Shown here: piece by piece, positions 1 to 11,084 of the stretch
How the letters are laid out: each line of letters starts with the position of its first letter
Position numbering within the stretch: the first letter of the stretch is position 1
Source: Rhodovulum bhavnagarense
GTDB lineage: Bacteria > Pseudomonadota > Alphaproteobacteria > Rhodobacterales > Rhodobacteraceae
Assembly (NCBI RefSeq): GCF_004343505.1
Contig: NZ_SLXU01000006.1
Coordinates: 1 to 64,000, forward strand
Reading direction: 5' to 3'
Length of the DNA stretch: 64,000 bases
Translations under genes and position numbers: made by a program
The notes under the pieces: model-generated
Databases searched by the model: none
Told to the model about the DNA's origin: nothing
Seen by the model: only the letters and a program-made list of their open reading frames with translations

Positions 1-108
1 CCGGTCGACCAGCGTCATGATCTCTTTCGGGATCGATTTCGTCGCCGGAAGAAAGCGCGTCCCCAGACCCGCGACCGGAAAAATTGCCTTGGTGACCTTG
101 CGTTTCAT
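1..108 (-). CDS. galU: UTP-glucose-1-phosphate uridylyltransferase, N-terminal 36 codons (partial)
   Basis: The gene runs off the left edge of the window; only the first 36 codons are visible, starting at the ATG at 108. The visible peptide contains the nucleotidyltransferase signature [17 protein letters not shown], which binds the UTP phosphates in GalU. GalU makes UDP-glucose for LPS, capsule and exopolysaccharide. It lies downstream of, and in the same direction as, the glycosyltransferase-kdsB-cysQ genes, which fits a surface polysaccharide role, but a probable terminator separates them. The start is well supported by the conserved N-terminus. Confidence 0.9.
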   Translation of the reverse strand, partial: MKRKVTKAIFPVAGLGTRFLPATKSIPKEIMTLVDR

Positions 109-129
109 ATCCTGCCCTGCCTCGTTCTC

Positions 130-156
130 AAAAAACCGTAGCCGGGCAATGCCCGG
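130..156 (-). terminator. Probable intrinsic terminator after the glycosyltransferase gene
   Basis: Read on the minus strand, a 6-bp stem (CCGGGC / GCCCGG, loop ATT) is followed after six bases by a run of T. It sits between the end of the glycosyltransferase gene and the galU start, so galU probably has its own promoter. Confidence 0.45.
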
Positions 157-235
157 TCCAACCGCCCCGTTCGCGCAGCGACACTAATGCAAAAGATCCC
201 TAACAGGAAGGCAAAGACAGCGCATAAAGGCCAGC

Positions 236-1480
236 CTAGCGGTCAGGGGGCGAAAGCGGCCGCACGGCGCGCAGCCGGGCGCATTCGGCACGAACCCGTG
301 CGCCAAAGCGGGTGAACCGCACCAGCGGCCCGCCACGCACCGAACGGCCGAACATGCCGCCCGATTGCACCCAATAGCCATCGGGCACAAAGCGCATGCG
401 GTGATAACGCGCGGTATGGGTGAACAGGAACAGCGTCACCGGATAACCCCCTGCCGCCAGCCTGCGCGCGCGGCGGCGCAACCGCGCCCGCCACCAGCCC
501 CGCCCGGCCAGCCAGACAGGCGGGCGCGGATCAGTCGAAACAAAGGGACGAAAGGCCGGCGGATCACAGGTCAGCGGCGCCAATGGCCCGATCGCGTCCG
601 CCGTGCCGCGGGCAATTCCCTCGTCCAGCGTGCGCATCAGTCGCGCGACATCGCGCGGCTCTACCTGGCCACCGATCATGCGCGCGATCAACGCTGCGTG
701 CTGACCCTTGCGCAGCTCTTCCAACGCGCGTTCATGCGCGGAGCTGGGGGCGAACTTGCGCAGGAATCGCGCCGAGGATCTACCGATTTCGTAGAGCGAG
801 CGTGGTGTGCGGCAAGCATGGCGGAACGGACCCGGCGCGAATCCGTGATGTACCTGCGCACGGGGCACGATCGCGGTGATCGCACCGATCCGCGCCAGGC
901 GCATGTTCACATCGGTTTCATCCAGGAAGAACCCATAGCCCTCGTCGAATCCGCCGATCCGCACCAGGAGATCGCGGCGAAAGGCCATGTTTGTGCCCTC
1001 GGTGCGGATTGCCCGATCCGGGCTGCCCCGGTGCAAGCTTACACGATCCTCGGGAACCTCAAGGGGGAAATGCCGGGCGCAGGCATCGGCCCAGCGCGCG
1101 CGCCACTGAAAGGAAATCCCGTTGCGCCCCCGCACGAAACCGCCCGCTGCGGTCACGCCTTCTCCCTCTAACCCCGCGGCAAGCTGGGTCAGCCAGGTCG
1201 GCTCGGCCACGGCATCATCGTCTATAAATGCAACGATATCGCCCGCCGCCAGTGCCAGTCCGGCATTGCGGGCCGCGGCGATGCCGGGCGCCTCGACATG
1301 GGCGGTCTTGACCCGATCGGCAACGGCCATGGCACCGACCATGTCCAGACCGGCAAGGTCGGCCACGACGATCACCTCGAACGGGCGGTAGTCCTGGAAC
1401 CGCAACGCGGTGAGGCAGAGGCGCAGCGCGGCGGGCCGTCGATGGCTGGCGATCACCACCGAGACCGGCACCGCGGTCAT
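236..1480 (-). CDS. Family 2 glycosyltransferase
   Basis: Predicted inverting glycosyltransferase of the GT-A fold, acting on an unknown acceptor in cell-surface polysaccharide synthesis. The N-terminal half is a GT2 domain: VSVVIASHRRP at residues 5-15, the DXD-like metal site in VAFIDDDAV near residue 85, and the acceptor-side motif GGFDEGYGFFLDETDVNMRL near residues 180-200. The C-terminal 180 residues are basic and not recognised. The ATG at 1480 is chosen because it overlaps the kdsB stop in an ATGA; the frame stays open 33 codons further upstream, but those codons lie inside kdsB and look like shadow sequence. It is translationally coupled to kdsB. 414 aa. Confidence 0.8.
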   Translation of the reverse strand: MTAVPVSVVIASHRRPAALRLCLTALRFQDYRPFEVIVVADLAGLDMVGAMAVADRVKTAHVEAPGIAAARNAGLALAAGDIVAFIDDDAVAEPTWLTQLAAGLEGEGVTAAGGFVRGRNGISFQWRARWADACARHFPLEVPEDRVSLHRGSPDRAIRTEGTNMAFRRDLLVRIGGFDEGYGFFLDETDVNMRLARIGAITAIVPRAQVHHGFAPGPFRHACRTPRSLYEIGRSSARFLRKFAPSSAHERALEELRKGQHAALIARMIGGQVEPRDVARLMRTLDEGIARGTADAIGPLAPLTCDPPAFRPFVSTDPRPPVWLAGRGWWRARLRRRARRLAAGGYPVTLFLFTHTARYHRMRFVPDGYWVQSGGMFGRSVRGGPLVRFTRFGARVRAECARLRAVRPLSPPDR

Positions 1481-2277
1481 TCGAGCCCCATCTCCACCAT
1501 CATGGCCTCGATGCGATGCACATCGGAAGGGTTGTTCAACTCCCAGAACTGCCGGCCGCGCGCCGCGACCTCGACGCACAGGACCGGGCGTTCGCGTTCG
1601 AGGAAACGCAACTGCTCCAGCCCCTCAAGCCCCTCCAGCGGACCGGCCTCCCAGCGGGGATAGGCGGCCAGCGCCGAGGGACGGTAGGCATAGACGCCCA
1701 CATGGTGAAACACCGGCGTCTCGGCATCGGGGGCATAGTCCTGCCCGGTATAGGGGATCACTTCCTTGGAGAAATAGAGCGCGCGGCGGTCCCAGCCGAA
1801 CACGGCGGTCGTGCCGCCCACCCGGCCCGCGCGACGATCCTCCAGCAGCGCGGTCAGGGCGCGGCCGTCGCAGCGCAGCACCGGCGTGGCGACCTCGGCC
1901 ACCGGATCGGCGCGCAGCCCCACGATCAGGTCCTCGACGAACCAGGCCGGGGTCAGCGGCGCATCGCCTTGCAGGTTCACCACGATGTCATGGCCGCCGC
2001 CCAGCCGGTCGAACGCCTCGGCCACCCGCTCGGTCCCGTTGGCGCAGGACTCGGAGGTCATCACAACCTCGGCGCCGAAGGACTCGGCCGTCACCCGGAT
2101 CCGGTCGTCATCGGTCGCCACGACCACGCGATCCACGCCCGCGACGGCCTGCGCGGCCTCCCACGAGCGCTGGATCAGCGTCCGCGTCTGCCCGGTGGCG
2201 CCTTTCAGCGCCACCAGCGGTTTGCCCGGATAGCGCGTCGAGGCATAACGCGCCGGAATGACGACAAGAACGGACAT
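1477..2277 (-). CDS. kdsB: 3-deoxy-manno-octulosonate cytidylyltransferase (CMP-Kdo synthetase)
   Basis: Activates Kdo with CTP to give CMP-Kdo, the donor for lipid A-Kdo and Kdo-containing capsules. The 266-aa protein is full length for the family. It opens with VVIPARYASTRYPGKPL, the nucleotide-binding loop of CMP-sugar synthetases, and has VVNLQGDAPL near residue 100, the conserved metal-binding QGD. Its ATG shares one base with the cysQ stop and its stop overlaps the glycosyltransferase start, so the three genes form one coupled operon. A second kdsB copy in capsule loci is common; whether this copy serves LPS or capsule cannot be told from the sequence. Confidence 0.93.
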   Translation of the reverse strand: MSVLVVIPARYASTRYPGKPLVALKGATGQTRTLIQRSWEAAQAVAGVDRVVVATDDDRIRVTAESFGAEVVMTSESCANGTERVAEAFDRLGGGHDIVVNLQGDAPLTPAWFVEDLIVGLRADPVAEVATPVLRCDGRALTALLEDRRAGRVGGTTAVFGWDRRALYFSKEVIPYTGQDYAPDAETPVFHHVGVYAYRPSALAAYPRWEAGPLEGLEGLEQLRFLERERPVLCVEVAARGRQFWELNNPSDVHRIEAMMVEMGLE

Positions 2278-3074
2278 CAGCCCTCCATCAATTCCACGCC
2301 GGGGGCGTAGGCGATGAAAAAGGGGTTGTCATAGCCCGGCTTGCCGTAACCCAACGGCGCCATCGTGTCGAAGCGTACCACATGCCCGCCCGCACCGATC
2401 AACACCGCGTGGCCCGCGGCGGTGTCCCACTCCATGGTTCGTCCCAGCCGGGGGTAAAGATCGGCCTCGCCAGTGGCGACAAGGCAGAATTTCAGCGAAG
2501 ACCCGGCGCTGGTCATGTCCTTGACGTTATACTTGGCGATGTAGTCGTCCGTCGCCTGGTCGCGGTGAGATTTGGAGGCCACCACGATCAACGCGCCGTT
2601 ATCGGGATCGGAAACGCGAATCGGCGCCACCTCGCCCGCCCGGCCCAAGGCCAACTCGCCGGTTTCCTCGACCGAGGTGCCATCGGCGCGGGTATAGAAC
2701 AGGCGCCCCTTGGCGGGCGCGTAAACCACGCCACGCACCGGCTGACCGTTCTCGACCCAGGCGATGTTGACGGTGAATTCACCGCGGCGCTTGATGAATT
2801 CCTTGGTGCCGTCCAGCGGGTCGACGATCAGGAAACTCGTCGCATGCGCGCCATGGCTGTCGGCCTGTTCCTCGGTCACGATCAGTTCGCCGGGAAAGGC
2901 AGCCGCCAGTTCCGCCGAGATCAGGGTATCGGCGGCCTCGTCGGCAGCGGTCACAGGGCTTTCGTCGGACTTGGCGCGGATCTCGAATTCATCCTCCGCG
3001 TAGATTTCCATGATCCTTGCCCCGGCCATCAGGGCGGCGCGGCGCATGACCGTCTCAAGCTTTTGATAATCCAA
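2277..3074 (-). CDS. cysQ: 3'(2'),5'-bisphosphate nucleotidase (CysQ-type)
   Basis: Inositol monophosphatase-superfamily phosphatase that hydrolyses PAP released by sulfate assimilation or sulfotransfer. The metal-binding motif DPLDGTKEF lies near residue 85, upstream acidic residues (SDESPVTAADEAAD) sit near 35-48, and the distal EWDTAAGHAVL motif near 215 completes the active site. 265 aa is the normal length. It is the first gene of a coupled operon with kdsB and a glycosyltransferase, an arrangement seen in roseobacter polysaccharide regions. It is divergent from the ABC-2 permease. Confidence 0.9.
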   Translation of the reverse strand: MDYQKLETVMRRAALMAGARIMEIYAEDEFEIRAKSDESPVTAADEAADTLISAELAAAFPGELIVTEEQADSHGAHATSFLIVDPLDGTKEFIKRRGEFTVNIAWVENGQPVRGVVYAPAKGRLFYTRADGTSVEETGELALGRAGEVAPIRVSDPDNGALIVVASKSHRDQATDDYIAKYNVKDMTSAGSSLKFCLVATGEADLYPRLGRTMEWDTAAGHAVLIGAGGHVVRFDTMAPLGYGKPGYDNPFFIAYAPGVELMEG

Positions 3075-3184
3075 ACCTGCTCTCCTTGGGGGCGCGCGTT
3101 GTAAGGGTCGTGCAAATCCCTTATGATCGCCATGGGGCCGAACGGCAAGAACAGGCGGGCAAGACCCCGGACGAGGCGTCGAAC

Positions 3185-4006
3185 ATGTTTCAGCGAACCA
3201 GACCCACCACCGCGATCGGCGGCGGCGCCCAGATCCTGGAGCTGATCTTTCACGCCACCGTGCGCGAAATCCGCAAGGGTCACGGAAACGCCATCGTCGG
3301 CCTGTTGATGAGCATGCTCCAGAGCCTGATCCTGGTCGCGGTCTTTTACGTGATGTTCGCCATCCTGGGGATGCGCGGCGCGGCGATCCGGGGCGATTTC
3401 GTCGTGTTCCTGTTATCGGGCATCTTTCTGTTCATGACCCATGTCAAAAGCGTGGGCGCCGTCGTCGGATCGGAGGGTCCGACATCGGCGATGATGCAGC
3501 ATGCGCCGATGAACACGATGATCGCGATCAGCGCCTCGGCGCTTGGCGCGCTTTACCTGCAAACGCTGTCGGTGTTCACGATCCTGTTCGTCTATCACGT
3601 CGCCTTTGAACCGATCACGATCCACAACCCGGCCGGCGCCTTTGGCATGTTCCTGTTGTCGTGGTTTTCCGGGGTATCGGTGGGCATGGTCTTTCTGGCG
3701 CTGAAACCGTGGTTTCCGGGCTTTGTCGCGCTGGCCTCGATGCTTTATCAGCGAGTCAACATGATCGCGTCGGGAAAGATGTTCGTTGCCAATGCCATGC
3801 CGGGCTACCTGTTGACGTTTTTCGACTGGAACCCGCTTTTCCACACGATCGACCAGGCCCGCGGATTTGCCTTCATCAATTACAATCCGCATTTCAGTTC
3901 GATCAGCTACCCGCTTTACCTCAGTATCGCGTTGATCATGATCGGCCTGCTGGGCGAGTTCTACACGCGCAAGTTCGCCTCGAAAAGCTGGTTCGCCGCG
4001 CGCTGA
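3185..4006 (+). CDS. ABC-2 type polysaccharide export permease
   Basis: Integral membrane subunit of a two-component ABC exporter of the KpsM/Wzm kind, expected to move capsule or O-polysaccharide across the inner membrane. The 273-aa protein has about six hydrophobic spans (first near residues 40-65, last near 240-260) and a cytoplasmic N-terminus. The ATG at 3185 is chosen because the 33 upstream in-frame codons overlap the promoter region and are not conserved-looking. No ATP-binding partner (KpsT/Wzt) is present in the window, which is odd because the two genes are normally adjacent. The divergent CysQ-KdsB-glycosyltransferase operon supports polysaccharide export. Confidence 0.8.
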   Translation: MFQRTRPTTAIGGGAQILELIFHATVREIRKGHGNAIVGLLMSMLQSLILVAVFYVMFAILGMRGAAIRGDFVVFLLSGIFLFMTHVKSVGAVVGSEGPTSAMMQHAPMNTMIAISASALGALYLQTLSVFTILFVYHVAFEPITIHNPAGAFGMFLLSWFSGVSVGMVFLALKPWFPGFVALASMLYQRVNMIASGKMFVANAMPGYLLTFFDWNPLFHTIDQARGFAFINYNPHFSSISYPLYLSIALIMIGLLGEFYTRKFASKSWFAAR

Positions 4007-4102
4007 CCCGCCCCGATGCGCTTGCCCCCCGTGTTGTCGGGCTGGGCACGGACCGAGCAAAAGAGATTGGCGAGCCTGCTCACATTTCTGTCATAAGCGC
4101 GG

Positions 4103-4130
4103 CTTGCAGGGTCAAACACCCCTCCTTATA
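4103..4130 (+). promoter_or_regulatory. Candidate heat-shock (sigma-32) promoter of dnaK
   Basis: CTTGCAG at 4103-4109 and CCTTATA at 4124-4130 are separated by 14 bases and lie about 110 bases before the dnaK ATG. This resembles the alphaproteobacterial sigma-32 pattern CTTG...CCATnTA with one mismatch in the -10. The same bases could be read as a weak sigma-70 promoter. Confidence 0.4.
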
Positions 4131-4240
4131 TACCGCCGAGACAAGGGGTCCGGTGATCGGCCGGGCCTTTTAGGGATCGGGGGGCAGGGGCCTTTTCAGG
4201 GCCTGCACCCCACAACATCGCCGAAGAAGAGGTATTACAC

Positions 4241-6160
<1,920 letters not shown>

Positions 6161-6238
6161 GGGCGCGCCACGCCGATCAGGCCGGCCCGGGGCAGACGCC
6201 CGGGTCGGTCCGCGTGTTTCCGACAATAAGGACAGCTG

Positions 6239-7381
6239 ATGGCAAAGCGCGACTATTACGAGCTTCTGGGCATCTCCCGCGGCGCTTCGGCCGACGAGAT
6301 CAAGAAGGCCTACCGCCGCAAGGCCAAGGAGCTGCACCCCGACACCAATGCCAGCAACCCCGATGCCGAGGCCCAGTTCAAGGAAGTGAACGAGGCCTAT
6401 GACATCCTGAAAGACCCCGACAAGAAGGCCGCCTATGACCGTTTCGGCCATGCGGCATTCGATGGGGGCATGGGTGGTGGGCCACGCGGCCCAGGCGGCA
6501 TGGGCCAGGGCGATTTCGCTTCGGCGTTTTCAAACGTGTTCGACGATCTTTTCGGCGATTTCATGGGCGGCGCCCCCGGCGGGCGCCAGCGCGCCGCCCG
6601 TGGTTCCGACCTGCGCTACAATCTGCGGATCACGCTTGAAGAGGCTTATGCCGGCCTGCACAAGACGATCCACGTTCCCGGCTCGATCGCCTGCGATGTC
6701 TGCAATGGCACCGGGGCCGAGGGTGGCGCGGAACCGGCCACCTGCCCAACCTGTTCGGGCATGGGCAAGGTACGTGCGCAGCAGGGCTTTTTCACCGTGG
6801 AACGGACCTGCCCGACCTGCGGGGGCATGGGCCAGATCATCAAGAACCCGTGCAAGGCCTGCGGCGGCGCAGGCCGGGTGGAAAAGGATCGCGCGCTCAG
6901 CGTGAACATCCCCGCCGGGGTAGAGACCGGCACCCGTATTCGGCTGGCTGGCGAGGGCGAGGCCGGGCTGCGTGGCGGGCCACCGGGCGATCTGTACATC
7001 TTTATCGAGGTGACGGCGCATCCACTGTTCGAACGCGACGGCATGAACCTGTTCTGCCGCGTGCCGGTGCCAATGACCACGGCCGCCCTGGGTGGCGAGA
7101 TCGAGGTGCCGACCATAGATGGCGGCCGCTCGCGGGTAAAGGTTCCCGAGGGTAGCCAGTCTGGTCGCCAGATGCGCCTGCGCAGTAAGGGAATGCCGGC
7201 GCTGCGTGGTACCGGCCAGGGTGACATGTTCATCGAACTGGCGGTGGAAACCCCCGTGAAACTGACCACGCGGCAAAAGGAATTGCTGCGCGAGTTCGAG
7301 GAACTCAGCGAGGACAACAACCCCGAGGGGTCGTCCTTTTTCCGCAAGGTCAAGAGTTTTTGGGACGGCATGAAGAGCTGA
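6239..7381 (+). CDS. dnaJ: Co-chaperone DnaJ (Hsp40)
   Basis: Stimulates DnaK ATPase and delivers substrates. 380 aa, class A: J domain at residues 1-70 with the HPD motif (KELHPDTN), a G/F-rich linker about 75-120, four CxxCxGxG zinc repeats between about 155 and 225 ([32 protein letters not shown]), and the C-terminal substrate domains. Second gene of the dnaK operon. Confidence 0.99.
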   Translation: MAKRDYYELLGISRGASADEIKKAYRRKAKELHPDTNASNPDAEAQFKEVNEAYDILKDPDKKAAYDRFGHAAFDGGMGGGPRGPGGMGQGDFASAFSNVFDDLFGDFMGGAPGGRQRAARGSDLRYNLRITLEEAYAGLHKTIHVPGSIACDVCNGTGAEGGAEPATCPTCSGMGKVRAQQGFFTVERTCPTCGGMGQIIKNPCKACGGAGRVEKDRALSVNIPAGVETGTRIRLAGEGEAGLRGGPPGDLYIFIEVTAHPLFERDGMNLFCRVPVPMTTAALGGEIEVPTIDGGRSRVKVPEGSQSGRQMRLRSKGMPALRGTGQGDMFIELAVETPVKLTTRQKELLREFEELSEDNNPEGSSFFRKVKSFWDGMKS

Positions 7382-7430
7382 CGCATCCGCGTTAACCTGC
7401 TGTTCACCTGAATCGCCCAGCCTCCGGGAC

Positions 7431-8204
7431 ATGCGCACGGCCTCTGATCCCGATCTGCAAGAACCGCCCCTGCCGCTTTTCGCGGCGGGGGCGTCACCTC
7501 CTGTGGCGGCGGGCCGCGCAGGTCATCGGCTCCCCTCCTACCTCCGCGATCATCGCAAACGCCTGCGCGACCGCTTCATGCAAGGCGGGGCCGCGGCCCT
7601 GCCCGATTACGAATTGCTGGAACTTGTCCTGTTCCGCGCCCTGCCCCGGCAGGACGTCAAACCGCTCGCCCGCGCCCTGTTGGACCGGTTCAATGATTTC
7701 AACGGGGTGCTCTCTGCCCCCGCCCCCCGATTGGAAGAGGTGACCGGCGTCGGCCCCGCTGTCCTCGTCGAGTTGAAACTGGTCGAAGCCGCCGCGCACC
7801 GGCTGGCACGGTCCCGCGTGATGCAACGCCATGCAATCTCGGGTTGGGAGGCGCTGATTGCCTATTGCCGCACGGCGATGGCACATCGCGAAACCGAACA
7901 GTTCCGCATCCTGTTTCTCGACCGCAAAAACGTGCTGATCGCCGACGAGGAACAGGCGCATGGCACGGTCGATCACGTCCCGGTCTATCCCCGCGAGGTG
8001 GTCAAGCGCGCGCTGGAACTGAACGCCTCGGCCCTGATCCTGGTGCATAATCATCCTTCGGGCGACCCGACCCCGTCAGAGGCCGATATCGTGGTGACCC
8101 GCCAGGTCGAAGCCGCCTGCGGCGCGCTGTCTCTCGTGCTGCACGACCATATCATCGTCGGGAGGTCAGATGTGCTCAGCTTTCGGGCAGAGGGCCACCT
8201 GTAA
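7431..8204 (+). CDS. radC: RadC family JAB/MPN-domain protein
   Basis: A 257-aa member of the RadC family; its biochemical role is unsettled despite the DNA-repair name. It has an N-terminal helix-hairpin-helix-like region (ALPDYELLELVLF ... TGVGPAVLVELK, about 48-115) and a C-terminal MPN(+) metalloprotease-like domain with the zinc signature LVHNHPSGDPTPSEAD near 205-220. A proline-rich stretch of about 30 residues precedes the conserved core. It lies 50 bases after dnaJ and converges on the OmpA-fusion gene with a 6-base gap. Confidence 0.93.
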   Translation: MRTASDPDLQEPPLPLFAAGASPPVAAGRAGHRLPSYLRDHRKRLRDRFMQGGAAALPDYELLELVLFRALPRQDVKPLARALLDRFNDFNGVLSAPAPRLEEVTGVGPAVLVELKLVEAAAHRLARSRVMQRHAISGWEALIAYCRTAMAHRETEQFRILFLDRKNVLIADEEQAHGTVDHVPVYPREVVKRALELNASALILVHNHPSGDPTPSEADIVVTRQVEAACGALSLVLHDHIIVGRSDVLSFRAEGHL

Positions 8205-8210
8205 CCCGCG

Positions 8211-9767
8211 TCAACGCAGCCAGATCTCGACCCGGCGATTGATCAGTCCGCCCCAATCGCTCTGATCACAGGCCACTGGCAGTGCTTCGCCGAAAGATTC
8301 GATCCGCAACTGCGTTGCCGCGACGTCGGCGGCGGTCGCCATGGCAAGCACCGCGTCGCGCACCGCCCTGGCCCGGTCTCGCGCGATCCGGCGATTCGCG
8401 GCGGCAGAGCCTGCCCCGTCGGTGAACCCCACAAACAGCAAGCTGCGGCCGCTATAAGTACCCGCCTCAAGCGCGCGGGCCAAGGCCGCGACATTGGCAT
8501 AGGATTGCGCATCCATCTCGGTGGCGCCGTTGCGAAAGCGGATGGTGGTGGTCAACCGCTCGGCCCCGCCCAGCACCCGCACCAACCGTTGCAATTCGGC
8601 CAGCGATACCTCTGTTCCCGCATTCACAATCGCCTGCGCCAGACGATCGCCCTGTCGATACAACGGGATACGCTCTTGCAACTGATCGACGAACCCGGCG
8701 CGGCGCACCACGAGCTGGGCGCCGGGGCTTTGCAGGTAGTCAAGGAATTCACGCGCAAAGAGCGGCAGGCGCCAGGCCGGGGTATACAGGAACAGCGGCG
8801 CGACAAATGGGTAATCCTCGGTCTTTATCGATTCATGCGTGGCCATCAGCCGGGTTCCGCACCCGCCGACCAATGGCAACTGCCGCGCGGCATCGCGGGC
8901 AGAATAGCGGGTCAGGCCCAGGCCGAGCGGATCGCGCGCAACAGCAACATCCAGGCTGTGCGCATCCGGATACCGACGCGCGCTCGCCACCGGCGCCTTA
9001 CCATTCAACAGGCGCGCGACCGCCGCTTGCTGTAACCCGTCGCGCCGATCCAGCAGATGCACGGAAACCGCGGCATCGGGCCCGTCCAGAGCCGACCAAT
9101 CCGCGATGGAACCGGTCAATATCGCCATCATGTCGGCAATCTCCAACGCCTGCACCGGCAGTCCGGGGGCGACAACCGGAACGATCGCGTCCAGCCCCAC
9201 CACATGCCGCCGCGCCGGGTCGGAAAGATCGCCCAGGCCAGCCTCTTGGGCGCGGCGCAACTCTTCGGGGCGAGGTTCGCGCGCGGCCATCACGATATCG
9301 GCCTCTCTAGCGACCAGATCGGCGAACCCCTCGTCGGTGCTGCCGGTTCTCAGCCCGATTTCGGCCACGATGCGCCCGTCCTCCGGGTCGGCCAGGCGCA
9401 TGGCGATCCCGCCCTCGCCCGTCTCGACCCGCACCACGCGAAGCCCACGGCGGGCGGCAAAAGCCTCGATCAAAGCGGGCATCAGCACCGCGCCCAGCGC
9501 GGGGCTGCCCGACAGGGTAAAGCGGGCGACGTAGGCCTCCATGTCGGGACAGCCGGGACCGGTACAGATCACCCCCTGCCCGTCCAGCATAAGCGGACCA
9601 TAGATCGTATCGACGCGGTAGAATTCCCCGTCAAAGCCAAGAAGCATCCCACTGACCGCGACCGCGCCATCGCGCGACGTCAGCGTGACATCCTGCGCCA
9701 GGGCAGGCCAGCCAAAGACATGAAAAAGCGCGGCGAGAACCGCCGCGCGGCAGCACAATCCTGTCAT
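8211..9767 (-). CDS. PstS-like substrate-binding domain fused to an OmpA peptidoglycan-binding domain
   Basis: 518-aa predicted envelope protein. Residues 1-24 look like a signal peptide (LFHVFGWPALAQ). Residues about 60-370 resemble phosphate-type periplasmic binding proteins, with paired lobes and the late motif DYPFVAPLFLYTP. Residues about 395-518 form an OmpA-like domain with LLFVGFTDGAGSAAANRRIARDRARAV and the terminal NRRVEIWL, which contact peptidoglycan in the family. A binding protein tethered to the cell wall, with no ABC permease or ATPase nearby, suggests sensing or scaffolding rather than classical uptake; that is inference. The ligand cannot be told. Confidence 0.8.
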   Translation of the reverse strand: MTGLCCRAAVLAALFHVFGWPALAQDVTLTSRDGAVAVSGMLLGFDGEFYRVDTIYGPLMLDGQGVICTGPGCPDMEAYVARFTLSGSPALGAVLMPALIEAFAARRGLRVVRVETGEGGIAMRLADPEDGRIVAEIGLRTGSTDEGFADLVAREADIVMAAREPRPEELRRAQEAGLGDLSDPARRHVVGLDAIVPVVAPGLPVQALEIADMMAILTGSIADWSALDGPDAAVSVHLLDRRDGLQQAAVARLLNGKAPVASARRYPDAHSLDVAVARDPLGLGLTRYSARDAARQLPLVGGCGTRLMATHESIKTEDYPFVAPLFLYTPAWRLPLFAREFLDYLQSPGAQLVVRRAGFVDQLQERIPLYRQGDRLAQAIVNAGTEVSLAELQRLVRVLGGAERLTTTIRFRNGATEMDAQSYANVAALARALEAGTYSGRSLLFVGFTDGAGSAAANRRIARDRARAVRDAVLAMATAADVAATQLRIESFGEALPVACDQSDWGGLINRRVEIWLR

Positions 9768-9785
9768 GCACGCGTCCGAACCAGA

Positions 9786-10820
9786 TTAGCGTAAGGCGAG
9801 TGTCCGGCTTGGCGCGAGGTTTTTCAACACCAGATATTCGCCCAGCGCATCGCAACCAGGCACCGCGAAACTGATCGGGTGCGGCCTGAGCGTCCCATCG
9901 GGCGCTGCCAGCGCGGCAAACCCGGCCACGTCGCGCCCGCAATTGGCCGGCGTTACCTCGACCTCGACCGACAGGCGGGCGGGCGGCGCGCCCACGGGCG
10001 CGGCATAGACCTGGGTGACCCGGCCACCGGCCAGTTCCGGCGCGCCCAGCAAGTAGAACCGCCCAAGCCCGACGGGGGGCGTCCCTGCCTCAAGATGACT
10101 CGCACCGCCCTCGTCCGTACCGGGATCATGAAGGACCAGGCGCATCCCGGCATCGGCCGGTGACACCAGCGCCGCGACGCTCTGCATATCGTCCGCGCGG
10201 GCGACGACATGATGGGTCAGCACCGCGCCGTCCTCGAAAGCGATCGTCAGGCCGCCCTCGGACAGCGGCGGCAAAGTCGCGGACCAGGCGCCGACATGGT
10301 CGGTCATCGCGGTGAATTCGACAGGGCCAAACTTAACGTTCAGGCGACTGTGCAACCGGCAGGGCGCCGCAACAGACAGGTTCAGGTCGCCATTGGCAAT
10401 GGTGACCGCACTCAGGTGCGGCCCGCAAGGCAGGCCGAAGGGGCCATAGTGATCGCCCGCCACGTGCAGAACGGGTAGATCCAGCCCGGGTTCGGGGCGC
10501 CACCTTGCCATGCCGCCCACCGAGCGTTGCGTGAAATCGGCGGGGTCGCGCGCCTCTGGCGGCGGTTCCGGCAGGACCGAGGACCGATCGTCGGAAAGGG
10601 TTGCGACGGGGCGCACCGGGTGCGGCGCGGCGGAAACCCCTTCAGCCGACGCGGGTTGTGCCACCGTTGCAGGCAAGGACGCGGGGTGTTCGGGTGCCAC
10701 GCTCATCCGCGCGATGCGCGGCGCGGGCTCGAACAGGTTGATGGCGTGGTGCGAACCGATGACGATCGCCATGCTGATGCCGATCGCAAGCAGCCGTTTC
10801 TGCCGGGATTGCAGCTTCAC
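9786..10820 (-). CDS. Hypothetical membrane-anchored periplasmic protein
   Basis: Unrecognised 344-aa protein. After a basic start (MKLQSRQKRLL) comes one hydrophobic segment at about residues 10-27, then a Pro/Ala-rich low-complexity linker to about residue 95, then a domain rich in beta-type sequence with several cysteines (LPCGPH, APCRLH, NCGRDV, PGCDAL), consistent with a periplasmic disulfide-bonded domain. It is 18 bases upstream of, and co-directional with, the PstS/OmpA fusion gene, so the two are probably co-transcribed and may act together in the envelope. Confidence 0.65.
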   Translation of the reverse strand: MKLQSRQKRLLAIGISMAIVIGSHHAINLFEPAPRIARMSVAPEHPASLPATVAQPASAEGVSAAPHPVRPVATLSDDRSSVLPEPPPEARDPADFTQRSVGGMARWRPEPGLDLPVLHVAGDHYGPFGLPCGPHLSAVTIANGDLNLSVAAPCRLHSRLNVKFGPVEFTAMTDHVGAWSATLPPLSEGGLTIAFEDGAVLTHHVVARADDMQSVAALVSPADAGMRLVLHDPGTDEGGASHLEAGTPPVGLGRFYLLGAPELAGGRVTQVYAAPVGAPPARLSVEVEVTPANCGRDVAGFAALAAPDGTLRPHPISFAVPGCDALGEYLVLKNLAPSRTLALR

Positions 10821-11084
10821 GCCGGGCTCCTTTCGCTGGCCTTGTCAGATTCTTGTCGGGGCAGGAATAGCCCCTGAAAATGGCCATCGTGTGGCAAGGC
10901 CGCGAGGATTATGCGTCACCGCCCCCCCGACCCGTTGCGCGAGGATGGCCGGTCGAAATCCAGGCCCGGAAACGGCGCCTGACGCGGGTTTTCATTTTCA
11001 CATGTCGCGACCCGCCCGTCTGGATCGCCCCGCCACCACCGCTCCGAGACGTGAAAGGCCGAGGTCACCTTTACCTTCGGGAAC
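10821..11084. other. Intergenic stretch without a recognised gene
   Basis: 264 bases between the 344-aa membrane-protein gene and the marR gene, both on the minus strand. Only short overlapping open frames are present, none with a plausible ribosome site. It should hold the promoter of the upstream minus-strand pair. No confident -10/-35 or terminator was recognised. Confidence 0.4.

Noticed and set aside
365-1171. Long plus-strand open frame opposite the glycosyltransferase
   Set aside because: It is arginine/proline-rich, has no family signal, and lies antisense to a clear GT2 gene; typical high-GC shadow.
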